Shown here: positions 1 through 8,400 of the stretch, piece by piece
Numbering within the stretch: position 1 is the stretch's first letter
How the letters are laid out: each line of letters starts with the position of its first letter
Source of the DNA: Cyclostephanos tholiformis
Lineage: Eukaryota > Bacillariophyta > Thalassiosirophyceae > Thalassiosirales > Thalassiosiraceae
Reading direction: 5' to 3'
Assembly (NCBI GenBank): GCA_036939975.1
Contig: JALLPB010001041.1
Coordinates: 1 to 11,548, forward strand
Length of the DNA stretch: 11,548 bases
Made by a program: the position numbers and the translations under genes
Notes under the pieces: generated by a model
Seen by the model: the letters and a program-made list of their open reading frames with translations, nothing else
The model's database searches: none
Told to the model about the DNA's origin: nothing

Positions 1-50
1 GGTATAACTGGCACAGATTCCTCTGGAATATCTTTTTGATTCAAGATATC

Positions 51-55
51 TAACC
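51..55. repeat. Target-site duplication, left copy (Element 1)
   Basis: The five bases TAACC directly abut the outer edge of the left LTR. The same five bases abut the outer edge of the right LTR at 5133-5137. A 5-bp duplication is normal for Ty1/copia integration. It fixes the element's outer borders and shows that both LTRs belong to one insertion rather than a recombinant. Confidence 0.9.
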
Positions 56-215
56 CGTTGAGGGCCGTCAATGCCCAAAGCTATGGTTATCAATAAAGCG
101 TTTGAATTCGTTGATTCTATTTTAGAGTGAGCCTAGTGCTCAGAGGTTTCATTTTTAGAAAACCTTGAAAATAAATTAAAAAAACATCCAAGATCCAAAG
201 TAACCCCTCCGGACA
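56..215 (-). repeat. 3' LTR of Element 1
   Basis: 160 nt, matching 4980-5132 over its length. On the element strand it begins TGTCCGG directly after the polypurine tract. It should end in CA, but the terminal base pair is mutated: the plus strand starts CG where the other LTR has TG. Relative to the 5' LTR it has about six substitutions, a 1-nt indel in an A run near 170, and about 6 extra nt near 199-205. On the element strand the AATAAA-like poly(A) word of the other LTR reads AATAGA here. Confidence 0.93.
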
Positions 216-221
216 CCCCCC
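216..221 (-). promoter_or_regulatory. Polypurine tract of Element 1
   Basis: Six C on the plus strand, so GGGGGG on the element strand, directly precede the TGTCC start of the 3' LTR, with further purines (AAGTAA) upstream. This is the expected position and composition of the plus-strand primer for reverse transcription. The stop codon of the RNase H frame (TAA at 226-228) lies only four bases away, so the coding region runs almost to the LTR. Confidence 0.85.
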
Positions 222-225
222 TTAC

Positions 226-1080
226 TTAGGGCTCAGATTGTTTGTACACATCTAATGCACCGTCGCCTAGCAACATTTCAGCGTACTCCTTAAAAAGCGG
301 CCCATCCAAATTTTTTGTGAACATATCGGCGTTGTTTTGGGTCCCAGAGATCCACTTGACAATCAGCTGTTTGCTCTCTTTGAGTTCGCGTAGAAAGCAC
401 TGTTTTACATTGATGTGACGCGTCCTCCCCCCAACACTGAAACTGTTGATAATGTCGACTGCCCCCCTGTTATCCACTTCCAGGATCATTGGAGTTTCTA
501 CTTTCAATCCCATCAATTCTAGTAGATTCTTTCCATAAAGCATGTCTTGCACTCATAACACTGCTGCATTTGGTTCAGCCTCACAACTCGACAATGTGAC
601 AGTCTTCTGCATTGCACTACGGTGCATGACTGGAACTTCTTCAACGTAGACCACATATCCTGAAATACTGCGACGTGTTTGAGTGTCCTTGGCATAGTCC
701 AAATCCGATTGTGCCCAAATGACAAACTTAAAATTATCACTCCCATCCCACTTTTGATTTGGCTTCAAAAACAATCCTGCATCTTTCGTGCATACTATAT
801 ACTTCATGCATTGTAACATTGCGCCCATGTGACTTTTATCGCCGCGAGTCATGTGTCTGGCTAGATCACGTACCGCCTGTGACACATCGGGCCTTGAGTA
901 TTGCATGTGCCACATAAGCTTGCCAATGCCGGCCCTTGATGTAGATTGTTCCTTGCTACTCAGTAGGTCCTTGCTGTCCTCTGTCACCTTCAACAACACC
1001 ATACCTGGCTTGGCTGGTGTATTGTCCTTTCTTTCTGGCAGTTTAAATTCATTGCTGTAGCTCTGCAGTAGTACCATTTG
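226..1080 (-). pseudogene. Element 1 RNase H and RT connection domain
   Basis: C-terminal part of the pol polyprotein. RNase H would degrade the RNA strand of the cDNA hybrid. The minus-strand frame is open from 1083 to 556, has a TGA at 553-555, and continues in the same frame to a TAA at 226-228. Visible landmarks are YSRPDVSQAVRDLARHM, a DLDYA segment with the first acidic residue, SSCEAE with the catalytic Glu, EVDNRGAVD with another Asp, GGRTRHI, and the closing ADMFTKNL motif. All are typical of copia RNase H. The TGA falls just after SSCEAE, where relatives usually have Cys. A Pro replaces the usual Tyr after SSCEAE. Apart from the stop this is the best preserved part of the element. 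Confidence 0.92.
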
Positions 1081-1818
1081 CACAAATCGGATAGCATCAT
1101 CGCCAATGTATTTGATCTTGTTCCCAACATACTCCTCAAGTCACCCACAATCGTCACAACCAAATTGTTTCATTAGGTCCTGTTTCAACTGCATAACTAA
1201 ATTGCTTGGGCCTAGTATCATATTGTTGTCAATCCAAGAAATCATGATAACTAGTTTGCCCTCCACCCATTTGTAGTACATGCACGGATCAGCCCTGCTT
1301 CGCTTAAGCCCAATATTTGCAGTGGCCGCCAGCAGCTTCCTGTAAAAAGCCATTGCTGCTTGCTTCAGCCCATATAGTGTCTTCAGAAGGAGTAAGGCCG
1401 TCACTTTGCTGTAGTAGAACTCCTCAAAACCAAAAAGATACTTTCAGGTAACTTTCTTGCCGTCCTCGAACTCGCCATATAGAAATGCACCCTTGACATC
1501 CACAATGTGAGCAATTCCTCTTTGCATTAGCATCAACGTCAGAGTCATTTTGATGGTCATTGCATTGGTGACTGGAGCGCTGATGCTTGTTGCATCGTAG
1601 TGTTCCCTGTTGACCTGCCTAAACCCTCGGGCATTCATTCGTCCCCTTAAGGTTCCATTGCTTTTCTTTTTCATCGCCTACGTCATATTTATCAGTTTAG
1701 TTCCTTTTGGTAAATCACTGATTTTGACAGGCAAAAAGACACCGTTATCTAGCATTCGTTGATGCTCTTTCTTGATTTCAGCCTTCCACGCTTTGGTCGG
1801 GCCCATTGATAGCCTCAT
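1081..1818 (-). pseudogene. Element 1 reverse transcriptase domain
   Basis: Copia-type reverse transcriptase (RVT_2 family), which copies element RNA into cDNA. On the minus strand it runs from a KAWKAEIKKEH motif near 1763-1800, through MNARGFRQV, to VDVKGAFLYG, whose catalytic Asp is at 1498-1500. LKTLYGLKQAAMAFY follows near 1340-1385. The catalytic pair, normally ID-D or VD-D, reads SWIDNN: the second Asp codon is AAC (Asn) at 1225-1227. In-frame stops are TAG at 1678-1680, where relatives have Trp before AMKKKSNG, TGA at 1444-1446 and TGA at 1141-1143. Two frameshifts lie close together near 1800 and 1840. With a catalytic Asp lost, the enzyme would be inactive even if translated. Confidence 0.93.
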
Positions 1819-2263
1819 GGTACTTCATGACTTCCTCCTCTGATACCAGCTCCAACGTTGATGTATTCGGTGATCATGATATGATTGTCTTGAAGGATCT
1901 CCGCCTCTTTCTTGTCGATGTCTAACACATCATGATAGTTGTTAGTTGTCACATCGACACCTGCACCTATGACATCATCATTCCAGCTCACTGTCTTTCC
2001 AGACACAGGATCATATGGCCTATCTTTCCAATGGCTTGACCATACTGAGTTCTGTGTACTACCCATCCTTCATTTCCTTTCTCCGAAGAAGATTTGCTCA
2101 CAATAGCACCCTCCTTTTCTTTGGAGATTGAAGGCCCATCCGTGATGATTTCAATGTCAATCCCATCTGCTTTTGTGTCCTCACCATGAACAATGTCACT
2201 GGGACAGATATAATTGGCGTTTGATGTGTCACTTTCGTATTCAGTCTTGGATAGTACATGCAC
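1819..2263 (-). pseudogene. Element 1 acidic linker between integrase and RT
   Basis: This stretch connects the integrase C-terminal part to the reverse transcriptase. In the most plausible frame (from 2263 down to about 2035) it is rich in Asp, Glu, Ser and Ile, with segments such as GEDTKADGIDIEIITDG and SKEKEGAIVSKSSSEKG. After a frameshift near 2030 it continues as RPYDPVSGKTVSWNDD and then NNYHDVLDIDKKEAEIL. Linkers here are variable in copia elements and have no enzymatic role I can name. The frameshift near 2255 was placed because the conserved DIIWL motif reads in one frame and this acidic stretch in another. Confidence 0.7.
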
Positions 2264-3360
2264 CCCAACCAGATGATATCCCTAGTTAGAGTCACCCTGC
2301 TCATGTTTGGGTTAAACATCTTGTAACAGTTTGCTGAGTTTGCTTGTGAATATCCGATAAACATCATTGTGACTCCACGGTCTAAGACTTTACCTCGTTT
2401 TCCTTCTTTTACTGTTCCCGCTTCTCCAAATATGCAAAAATTCTTGCTCCAGGATGACATCTTGTGTCCTGCATGTTCCTAATGCGTTTGGTGACGTTGC
2501 TTACTGTCACAACCACCAAATTACTTAGGTAGGTCGCTGCCTCAACTGTTACCCCCCACAATTTGAATCTCACATTTTCAGGTATTTGAGCCGTGTTCAT
2601 CATGCTTCTTGCCTGAGCCGCAAGAACTGTGAATCCAGTTTCAACAATTGCATTTTGTTGTGGAGTCTGCCTTGCTGTGAACTCCACTTTAAAATCCAAC
2701 TTCCAATCCTTTCCACGAGCGTGTTTTACTGCTGCAATGTTCTCTTTTGCATTGTCTTGCCTCAGAATTTTGATTGGGTGGCCCTGATGATCCCGCTCTT
2801 CAACTTGTGAAAAACGCTTTGCTTAAAGTTGCTCGCCTCGTCAACCATCAGATGCTAGTATGGTTTATTAATCCTGATTCCCTCATACTCTTCCAAGTTG
2901 GGCACTTTAACTATGCTGATGTCATGCATGACTCGACCATTAAATTCCGTTGCTTTCCTGTCGACTGTTACTTCTTTTGGCACGTTTTGCTGATGGGCTT
3001 TTGCCATTGTGCACAATTCGCATTCCGGCATAGCCCCACGCAAAATCTCAATTCCAAGATATTTCGCCATTGTGCAAGTCGTCTGTTTGCTCAGATGCCC
3101 AAAGCATTCGTGAGCCCATTTAATATTTGTTTTTAGTGACCTTTTCAGCTCCTTTCCGGTTTCAATGGACGCATTTGCTGTTTCTTTGACTGTTTTCCTC
3201 TGAAATATGGCACAGAATAACGCTCTATCATCTCAAATGTAAATGACACCTTGCCCTTTGTAATTGTAAGCAATTTATTTTCTCCCGTCAGTTTATACCC
3301 TTTAAGTAGCATTTTGCTCATGCTGAACAGGTTAAAATTGAATTTCTTGTTCACTTGCAC
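2264..3360 (-). pseudogene. Element 1 integrase (zinc finger and DDE core)
   Basis: Integrase inserts the cDNA into the host chromosome. Reading leftward from 3360, a pre-integrase segment (FNFNLFSMSKMLLKGYKL) is followed by an HHCC zinc finger: HECFGH with His codons at 3110-3112 and 3095-3097, and CELC with Cys codons at 3020-3022 and 3011-3013. The DDE core keeps all three acidic residues: Asp at 2921-2923 (VMHDISI), Asp at 2754-2756 (RQDNAKEN) and Glu at 2640-2642 (QQNAIVE). The last two lie in one open frame with 37 residues between them. The C-terminal part has GKVLDRGVTMMFIGY and LTRDIIWL. Damage is a TAG at 2855-2857 (Trp in relatives, before HLMVDEAS) and frameshifts near 3195, 2790 and 2457. 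Confidence 0.93.
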
Positions 3361-3364
3361 ATCC

Positions 3365-4873
3365 TTAAGCTCTGCTGATTATAATTTTTTTACCATCCTT
3401 GTCAAAGTAAACCACTGGGATGTCCACTTCGATGCTTGCTGTGACGCTGTCGTTTGTGCTAAAACCCCTCATTTTGCTTGAAGAGTCTCGGTGGTTAATA
3501 CCACCTTTCCCATGCTTCGTTACATGACTAGTCGCTCCCGTGTCTGCAATCCACAAGTCCTCCAATTCCAATGTGTGTGTTGTCATGGACAGTGTCGACG
3601 CAATGCATGCAATCGCATTCTCAATGTTATCCGCGATTTCATCGTCATTGGACTTCTGAATTTCCAATTCCGTTGGCTGCTTGGTGACTGTCCATTCATG
3701 GCCATAAAATGGCATGCCCTGTTCGATATTTTTGTCTTTTTCAATTGTCTTTGATGTGGCATCATTGGCATTGTTGTCATCGTCTCTGTCTTTGTTGTTA
3801 CGCTCATCTTTGTTGTCGCCGCTCAGACCTAGAAATTTTGTCTTGCCGTCCCTGACATATTTATAGTCTTTGGTTGTGTCATAGATACTGTCAACTGTGA
3901 CTAGCTCAACGAGATTCTTGTCAATAGATCCAAAAATGACTTCCTCATCTTTCTCAACTGCCACTGCTGCAATGGTTTTCTTTTCCTCTTGTTTCTTTCT
4001 TGCGGCCTTAACCTTTTCAGGAATCTTATCAGGAAATTTCTTCCAGCAATCAGCCTCCACGTGTCCCTTCTTGTCACTGTGATTGCATTTCTTGTTTGCA
4101 TTTGAGTTATTGGTCTTTTTCTTTCCCTCCAATTTTCCTCCTTTCTTACCAGTGGCTGTCAATGCAACTTCGTCGTCTTTGTTGGAATCTTTATCCCCTA
4201 TACCTGACTTTCCACCACTTAATCTCCACTGTAGATGCATTTCCTCTAACAGCTTTTCAGTAGTTAAAGGCTTGGCTTTCTCTCGATAGATCATGTTCAT
4301 TGATGTCATGACTCCTGCATACGTAGTTCCACCTAAATGCAACACTTGAGACTTCTTTCTTGCATCTGTAAGATCCAATGAGAATTGACATTCGATAGAT
4401 GCAAATTCATCCATCAGATCTAATGGATCCTTCTTGGGTCCAAGTTTAAGTTTCAATAACGCTCATTCCATCTCCATTTTGGCCATCGTGTCTTTGGGTT
4501 CAAACTCTTTAACTAAGGCAGACATAACTTTACAGGCCTTTCCGGTCGGCCAATTTTTGTCCCTTTGTTTCTCACAGTTCAATTTGTTCGCTAATGACAC
4601 TGTCGTGAATGACAATGCTAATTGCATCATTGCTTTCTTGTTTTTAATGAGAGCGGCCTTCTGTTTCTTTCCTTTGCGCAAAGTCAGATCAAGAGCCATC
4701 TTGTCCCTTTCTGGAAGCTCTTCCTCAAATTCGGGCTGGAATGCTTCCCAAAGACCTTTCATTTCTTGGTCCGCCTTGAACTTCATCTTCCACAACATGT
4801 ACTTGTCACCTTTTGCTCCGTTGAACTGAGGGACTTTTGTGTTGATTGTTGCTTCTGACTTTCTGTCACTTCA
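3365..4873 (-). pseudogene. Element 1 Gag and aspartic protease
   Basis: Gag forms the particle that packages element RNA; the protease cleaves the polyprotein. One frame is open from near 4870 to 3365 except for a TGA at 4463-4465. The N-terminal part carries FNGAKGDKYMLWKMKFKAD, typical of copia Gag. A candidate ATG at 4877-4879 is followed within a few codons by a stop, so the start is probably frameshifted. A zinc knuckle lies at 4046-4087 but reads C-x2-S-x4-H-x4-C: the second Cys is Ser (AGT, 4076-4078), which should weaken RNA binding. A long Lys/Asp-rich linker follows, then the protease signature WIADTGATSH with catalytic Asp at 3542-3544. The frame ends at 3365 through an indel in an A-rich run near 3380. 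The TGA could come from CGA by C-to-T change. Confidence 0.92.
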
Positions 4874-4979
4874 TCTTATCTTCTGTGTCGCGTCCGTTTC
4901 ACGTAACAACAGTCATTGTGCTTGGTTCTGACACCGAATCTCTCCTAAAGTAGCTGCTTGAGCCTTGTACTTTAAAGTA
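4874..4979 (-). other. Element 1 5' leader, no normal primer-binding site
   Basis: About 105 nt between the 5' LTR and Gag. The primer-binding site should touch the LTR edge, but there I see a perfect 12-bp palindrome, TACTTTAAAGTA at 4968-4979, and no match to a tRNA 3' end. About 43 nt inside the leader (4924-4937, minus strand) TCGGTGTCAGAACC resembles the initiator-Met primer site TTGGTATCAGAGCC at 11 of 14 positions, but its distance from the LTR is abnormal. It could be chance. Confidence 0.45.
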
Positions 4980-5132
4980 TGTTGAGAGCCGTCAATGCCC
5001 AAAGCTATGGTTATCAATAAAGCGTTTGAATTCGTTGATTTTATTTTAGAGTGAGCCTAGTGCTTAGAGGTTTCATTTTTAGAAAACCTTGAAAATAAAT
5101 TTAAAAACATCTAAGATCCAACCCTCCGGACA
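4980..5132 (-). repeat. 5' LTR of Element 1
   Basis: 153 nt with intact TG...CA termini (TGTCCGG start and CTCAACA end on the element strand). It should hold the promoter and start of the element transcript, read leftward. An AATAAA-like poly(A) word is present on the element strand near 5038-5047. I do not see a convincing TATA box, only an AT-rich stretch near 5090-5108. The match to 56-215 together with the flanking TAACC fixes the ends. Confidence 0.93.
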
Positions 5133-5137
5133 TAACC
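5133..5137. repeat. Target-site duplication, right copy (Element 1)
   Basis: TAACC directly after the right LTR, identical to 51-55. Removing Element 1 would rejoin the left flank at 55 to the right flank at 5138, so the sequence before 51 and after 5137 was continuous before insertion. Confidence 0.9.
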
Positions 5138-5332
5138 AAGCTGAGGTGTCAACTTATTCCACATAGGATTTGTCATATCATATGTGGTCATCTTCACCAC
5201 ACACTTGGATCTAACAGTTGTCTTCTTCCTTTAAGAAAATATAAAGATCTGGGCGACTGTCTGTTGGCTGCATACATCAGCAATTGGCTATCTAGCCAAT
5301 CGCAACATCTAGCTAGATAGTTTTTTGCCAAT
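5138..5332 (+). promoter_or_regulatory. Element 2 upstream region: possible LTR remnant and leader
   Basis: 195 nt without coding capacity in front of the Gag frame. TATAAA at 5240-5245, preceded by AAGAAAA, is a reasonable TATA box about 90 nt before the first ATG, which suggests this is promoter or LTR sequence. An inverted repeat CCACATA / TATGTGG lies at 5159-5165 and 5181-5187. I see no tRNA-like primer-binding site and no second copy of this stretch in the window, so calling it an LTR is inference. Confidence 0.4.
5283..5326 (+). other. Nested alternative hairpins followed by a T run
   Basis: A perfect 8-bp stem, ATTGGCTA (5283-5290) with TAGCCAAT (5293-5300), overlaps a second perfect 8-bp stem, CTATCTAG (5288-5295) with CTAGATAG (5313-5320). 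The two cannot form together. A 12-bp palindrome, ATCTAGCTAGAT (5307-5318), sits inside the second one, and six T follow at 5321-5326. It lies 7-50 nt before the Gag ATG. In retroelements structured leaders can serve dimerisation or packaging; here that is only inference. Confidence 0.6.
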
Positions 5333-6990
5333 ATGCCATGGCCTATGACTGTGCCACAGTCTATCTCCATCATAACCTTTGGCTCCAGTTCACTTAAAAC
5401 TATAGCTATCTACCCTGGTACCTGGCAACCGACTCACCAGCAAAGCTTGTGCATTGATCCTCGCAATCATCATGTTTCTCACCTCTCCCTTGTGGTTGAA
5501 GGACATCCTACTGAACAGTATGGCACAGGTCCCCCCAGCCCTGCTTGTGGAGCCAGATTCATTTGGTCCCACCACTTGGGAGACTCCATTCACAACAACC
5601 CACCCTCCCAATGGTCACCAACTTTGACAAAATCATTCTCCACATCTCCCCAGCTTCCGGCTCTGCTACCTTCAGCCACATTTATCTTGCAGAAATGGAG
5701 CTATGGTTCAAAGATACCATCACTGCCTACTTTGATTGTGCAGGCTGGGAGGCCACTGTCATCCCATGCCCTGACTTTGAGACCTTCATTGCCAAGAATC
5801 ACCTGATGTATCACAATGTGATGATTATCTCCAACCTCCCATGCTATGTCATTTCCACAGGCAACCGTATCATCAAAGCCAATCGATACAATTAATCTCC
5901 CCACTATGAGTGGCTTCCTGCTCCCCCAGATGACTCCAGGTTCTATCCTTCCTAGCATTCAGAGGCCATCCCTTCCCAAACAGCAAGCAGTACATCCCAA
6001 CCTTCCCACAGCCTCCTTTTGCACGTCCCATTTGACATCCAATCCATATCTATGACCATGTCACCTGCTCCCGTCCTCATACCTCTTGCTCAGCCAGATG
6101 TTGAGGCTACATCAGTGATTTACGATTCATCCATAGACATCCCAAATCCCATCCCACCATCAGCCATCAAGCCATCAACAATGTTAACAATCAAGGACAA
6201 GGCATCAGATCTTGGCCTAAAGAACATAACAGACAAAGAGTTGTGGATCAACGAAAAGAAAATAATTGACACTCGCCTGCATTGTCCACCATACTGTCCT
6301 AGTCCCAACTCCAAAGTCCTTATCACTACCAAATCCAATCTGATTGTTAGTGCATGGTGGGAAGAGGTTATCAACTATTACGCGAAGCCACCCATCTCTG
6401 ATTTTTTTGTGGAGGAGTCCCAATTTGATGGCAAAGGATTCAAATTGATTGCACATATCGACAAATACTTCAACCCTTCCGGTACTGACAATTCACTCAG
6501 TCATATATTCAACCTCATTGATATCAAACAGGCCCAGGATGAATCCATCATCATGCTGAAGGCACATTTCTCCCATATCTTTGCCAGACAGAAGATGGGG
6601 GGCATGGTTATGGACTTGGCACTCCAGGTTGGTTTTATGCTCTGAGCCCATTCATCATCATACCATGGGGTAGTCCAAGACTTCTGCCTTGGTTGTGACT
6701 CTCTTGTATCGGCCACTCTCCAATTGGTGGTGGAACAGAGTCTATCCTATGATAAGAAGGATCCATGGAAAGGGCCCATTGGTAAAGACGGCAAACCACC
6801 CAAAACATCTTCAGCAAATGCATCTTCTGGTGATCATTCCAACCCATATGATGACATGTCCTCTTGCCTTTTTGGCACCCACATCTCTCAATGGTGCTCA
6901 GGGTGCAAAAAGGGTAATGAGTGCTGCATGATCTGTTACAATACATCAAAAAAGCCAGTGCAACACAACAAGGACTGTCCTATCCTGAAA
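5333..6990 (+). pseudogene. Element 2 Gag
   Basis: Capsid-like polyprotein part. The first ATG (5333-5335) opens a frame with AIYPGTWQPTHQQ and DPRNHHVSHLSLVVEGHP. Frameshifts near 5545 and 5605 lead into MVTNFDKIILHIS, AEMELWFKDTITAYF and FIAKNHLMYHNV, and others near 5882 and 6050 follow. The longest intact block (6058-6642) contains TIKDKASDLGLKNITDKELW and SHIFNLIDIKQAQDES. A TGA at 6643-6645 interrupts GFML-AHSSSYHGVVQDF, after which the same frame continues to the zinc knuckle at 6925-6978 (C-x2-C-x9-H-x3-C, in CMICYNTSKKPVQHNKDC). The TGA sits where relatives have Arg, so CGA to TGA is likely. At roughly 550 residues this is a long Gag. The frame is lost again near 6990. Confidence 0.85.
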
Positions 6991-7700
6991 CAAGCACCCC
7001 TGCAGATGGCAGAGATGCAGCATCCAGGGTCAGCAAAGAGGTTGATGCCACAGCAGCACCCCCTCCTCCCCCAAATCCTCTGGGGCCTCTCCCCTTGGAC
7101 AGTGGGGGGCCCACCACATCTACTGAGGCAGAAAGGTATGATTCTGGGAGGAATATGACTACGAGGGCAAGTATGAAGGGTTGGGGGATAGCAGTAAGCC
7201 TAAGTCAAATGTTACTGTCTTCACGAATGTGTGCACTGCATTCACTTAGTCAATTCTGTCCCCGTGCAACTTACCACTCCATCTGACACCCAGTTGCCAC
7301 CGTTCCACCTTCTCGATCAACCCCAAAGGCATTCTAAACTCCCTTCCCACATCCTTGCTATGCTGTGGGACCCACCGGCACATTCTATTGGTTTTACTCA
7401 ATCCAAGTTACATCTTGGCACTGACCTCCTTGTTGCAGACACTGGTGCAATGGACCATATGATTCCCAACAAGAGCACATTTATCTTCTATTGTCCCGTC
7501 TCCGGACAACAAGTACAAATAGGGAATAATTTGTTCACTCCAATCCTTGGATTGAGATCAGCGGTGATCTCAATCAATGGTAAACGAATACTGATTTGAG
7601 ACTGCCTGCATGCACCAGCCCTCTGAAATCCCCTATACAGCCTCTGTGCCCACCAATGTCAGCATGGATGTGGGTTCATTGAGATGCAGGGCCTGGGTAT
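6991..7700 (+). pseudogene. Element 2 linker and aspartic protease
   Basis: After the zinc knuckle the frame shifts to ADGRDAASRVSKEVDATAAP and a Pro-rich stretch, then shifts near 7145 to EEYDYEGKYEG. The protease reads LLVADTGAMDHMIPNKS with catalytic Asp at 7438-7440, followed by VSGQQVQIGNNLF and SAVISINGKRIL. The frame then runs through TGA at 7597-7599 and TGA at 7624-7626 into DCLHAPAL and NPLYSL, the usual region after copia protease. In the 75 nt from 7597, TGA, TGA, TGT, TGT and CAT stand where I expect Arg in relatives. This is the densest example of the CpG-loss pattern in the window. Confidence 0.85.
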
Positions 7701-8400
7701 GTATGTCTTCTTCCCATCCTTCATCTTGGAAGTTAACACCAGTAGTGACTGTCACCTTTCCTACCAACCAATTGGGCATTCTGCTCCTATGTCATCCATC
7801 AACTATTTCCAACCCATCCAACCTACCAACTCGTCTTTCCACCATCCCACCTCCATCCTCAGGCAATTATCAAGGACTTTGAGGATTAACCCAATGGAGT
7901 GTTTCCCAGACCATCTCACCTGACACCATCATCTTCTGCTCCAACTCCACCCCATTGAATGCATGACCAACAAGGAAATCATCACACCGCTCCATCATCC
8001 AAATTCACGGCCCCCACCTATTCAACCAAGCAATACCCCAAATGCATGCAGCGTCCAACATGCCCTCCCTGATCCCTAGTGTTGGTTCCTACAGACTCCA
8101 CCAATCTCCTTCCCCCATTCCTCCAGCATGGGTGCAAAATCACCTACGAGCATGAAGGCATGCTCCACAAAGGCTTTCTCACCAAATGCAAAGATGGCAC
8201 CTTCTGATTCAGCTTTAAATCACATATCAATAAGAAAACGGAAGATTGGGGGGTCCCCCTACCTAATTTTACATCTACATAGCAGGACCTCTGTATCAGG
8301 GGACTTCTTATCCCTGGTCATCAATCTTCATCATTCCAACAACCACGTCTTCCCTGAGACCTCACCACTGCAGCATCTCATGTCAGTGCACTCCACCTAA
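7701..8400 (+). pseudogene. Element 2 Pro/Ser-rich linker and unassigned module
   Basis: The protease frame continues as FFPSFILEVNTSSDCHLSYQ to about 7923. From about 7780 to 8120 the sequence in all frames is low-complexity Ser/Pro/Thr-rich with stops. From 8133 one frame reads CKITYEHEGMLHKGFLTK, then, after a TGA at 8205-8207, FSFKSHINKKTEDWGVPLPN, and after a TAG at 8280-8282, QDLCIRGLLIPGHQSSSF, to a TGA at 8355-8357. Relatives seem to have Arg or Cys, and Trp, at the first two stops. I do not know a function for this roughly 75-residue module. It lies where integrase would be expected, yet I see no HHCC finger and no DDE core here. Confidence 0.65.

Larger units (their letters stand above)
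56..5132 (-). mobile_element. Element 1: degenerate Ty1/copia LTR retrotransposon
   Basis: A 5,077-bp element bounded by two near-identical LTRs and a 5-bp target duplication, read right to left. The domain order on the minus strand is Gag, zinc knuckle, protease, integrase, reverse transcriptase, RNase H; integrase before reverse transcriptase defines Ty1/copia (Pseudoviridae-type) elements. The frame is interrupted by in-frame stops at 4463-4465, 2855-2857, 1678-1680, 1444-1446, 1141-1143 and 553-555. Frameshifts lie near 3380, 3195, 2790, 2457, 2255, 2030, 1840 and 1800. It is therefore a dead copy. By eye the LTRs differ by about six substitutions, five of them transitions, and two indels. 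That indicates a fairly recent insertion and is compatible with the lesion load inside. Similarity to diatom copia families is from memory. Confidence 0.95.

Noticed and set aside
4434..4829. 131-codon plus-strand frame, and similar frames at 2774-3136 and 5701-5958
   Set aside because: These are shadows of Gag and integrase frames on the other strand; compositions look like antisense reads.
226..4873. Reassigned TGA codon (four of six internal stops in Element 1 are TGA)
   Set aside because: Two stops are TAG at expected Trp positions and there are about eight frameshifts, so ordinary decay explains the pattern; the TGAs do not sit at one consistent amino acid.
5283..5326. Rho-independent terminator (stem plus T run)
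   Set aside because: The window is eukaryotic transposon sequence and the stems are AT-rich and placed before a coding start, so a bacterial terminator is not a sensible reading.
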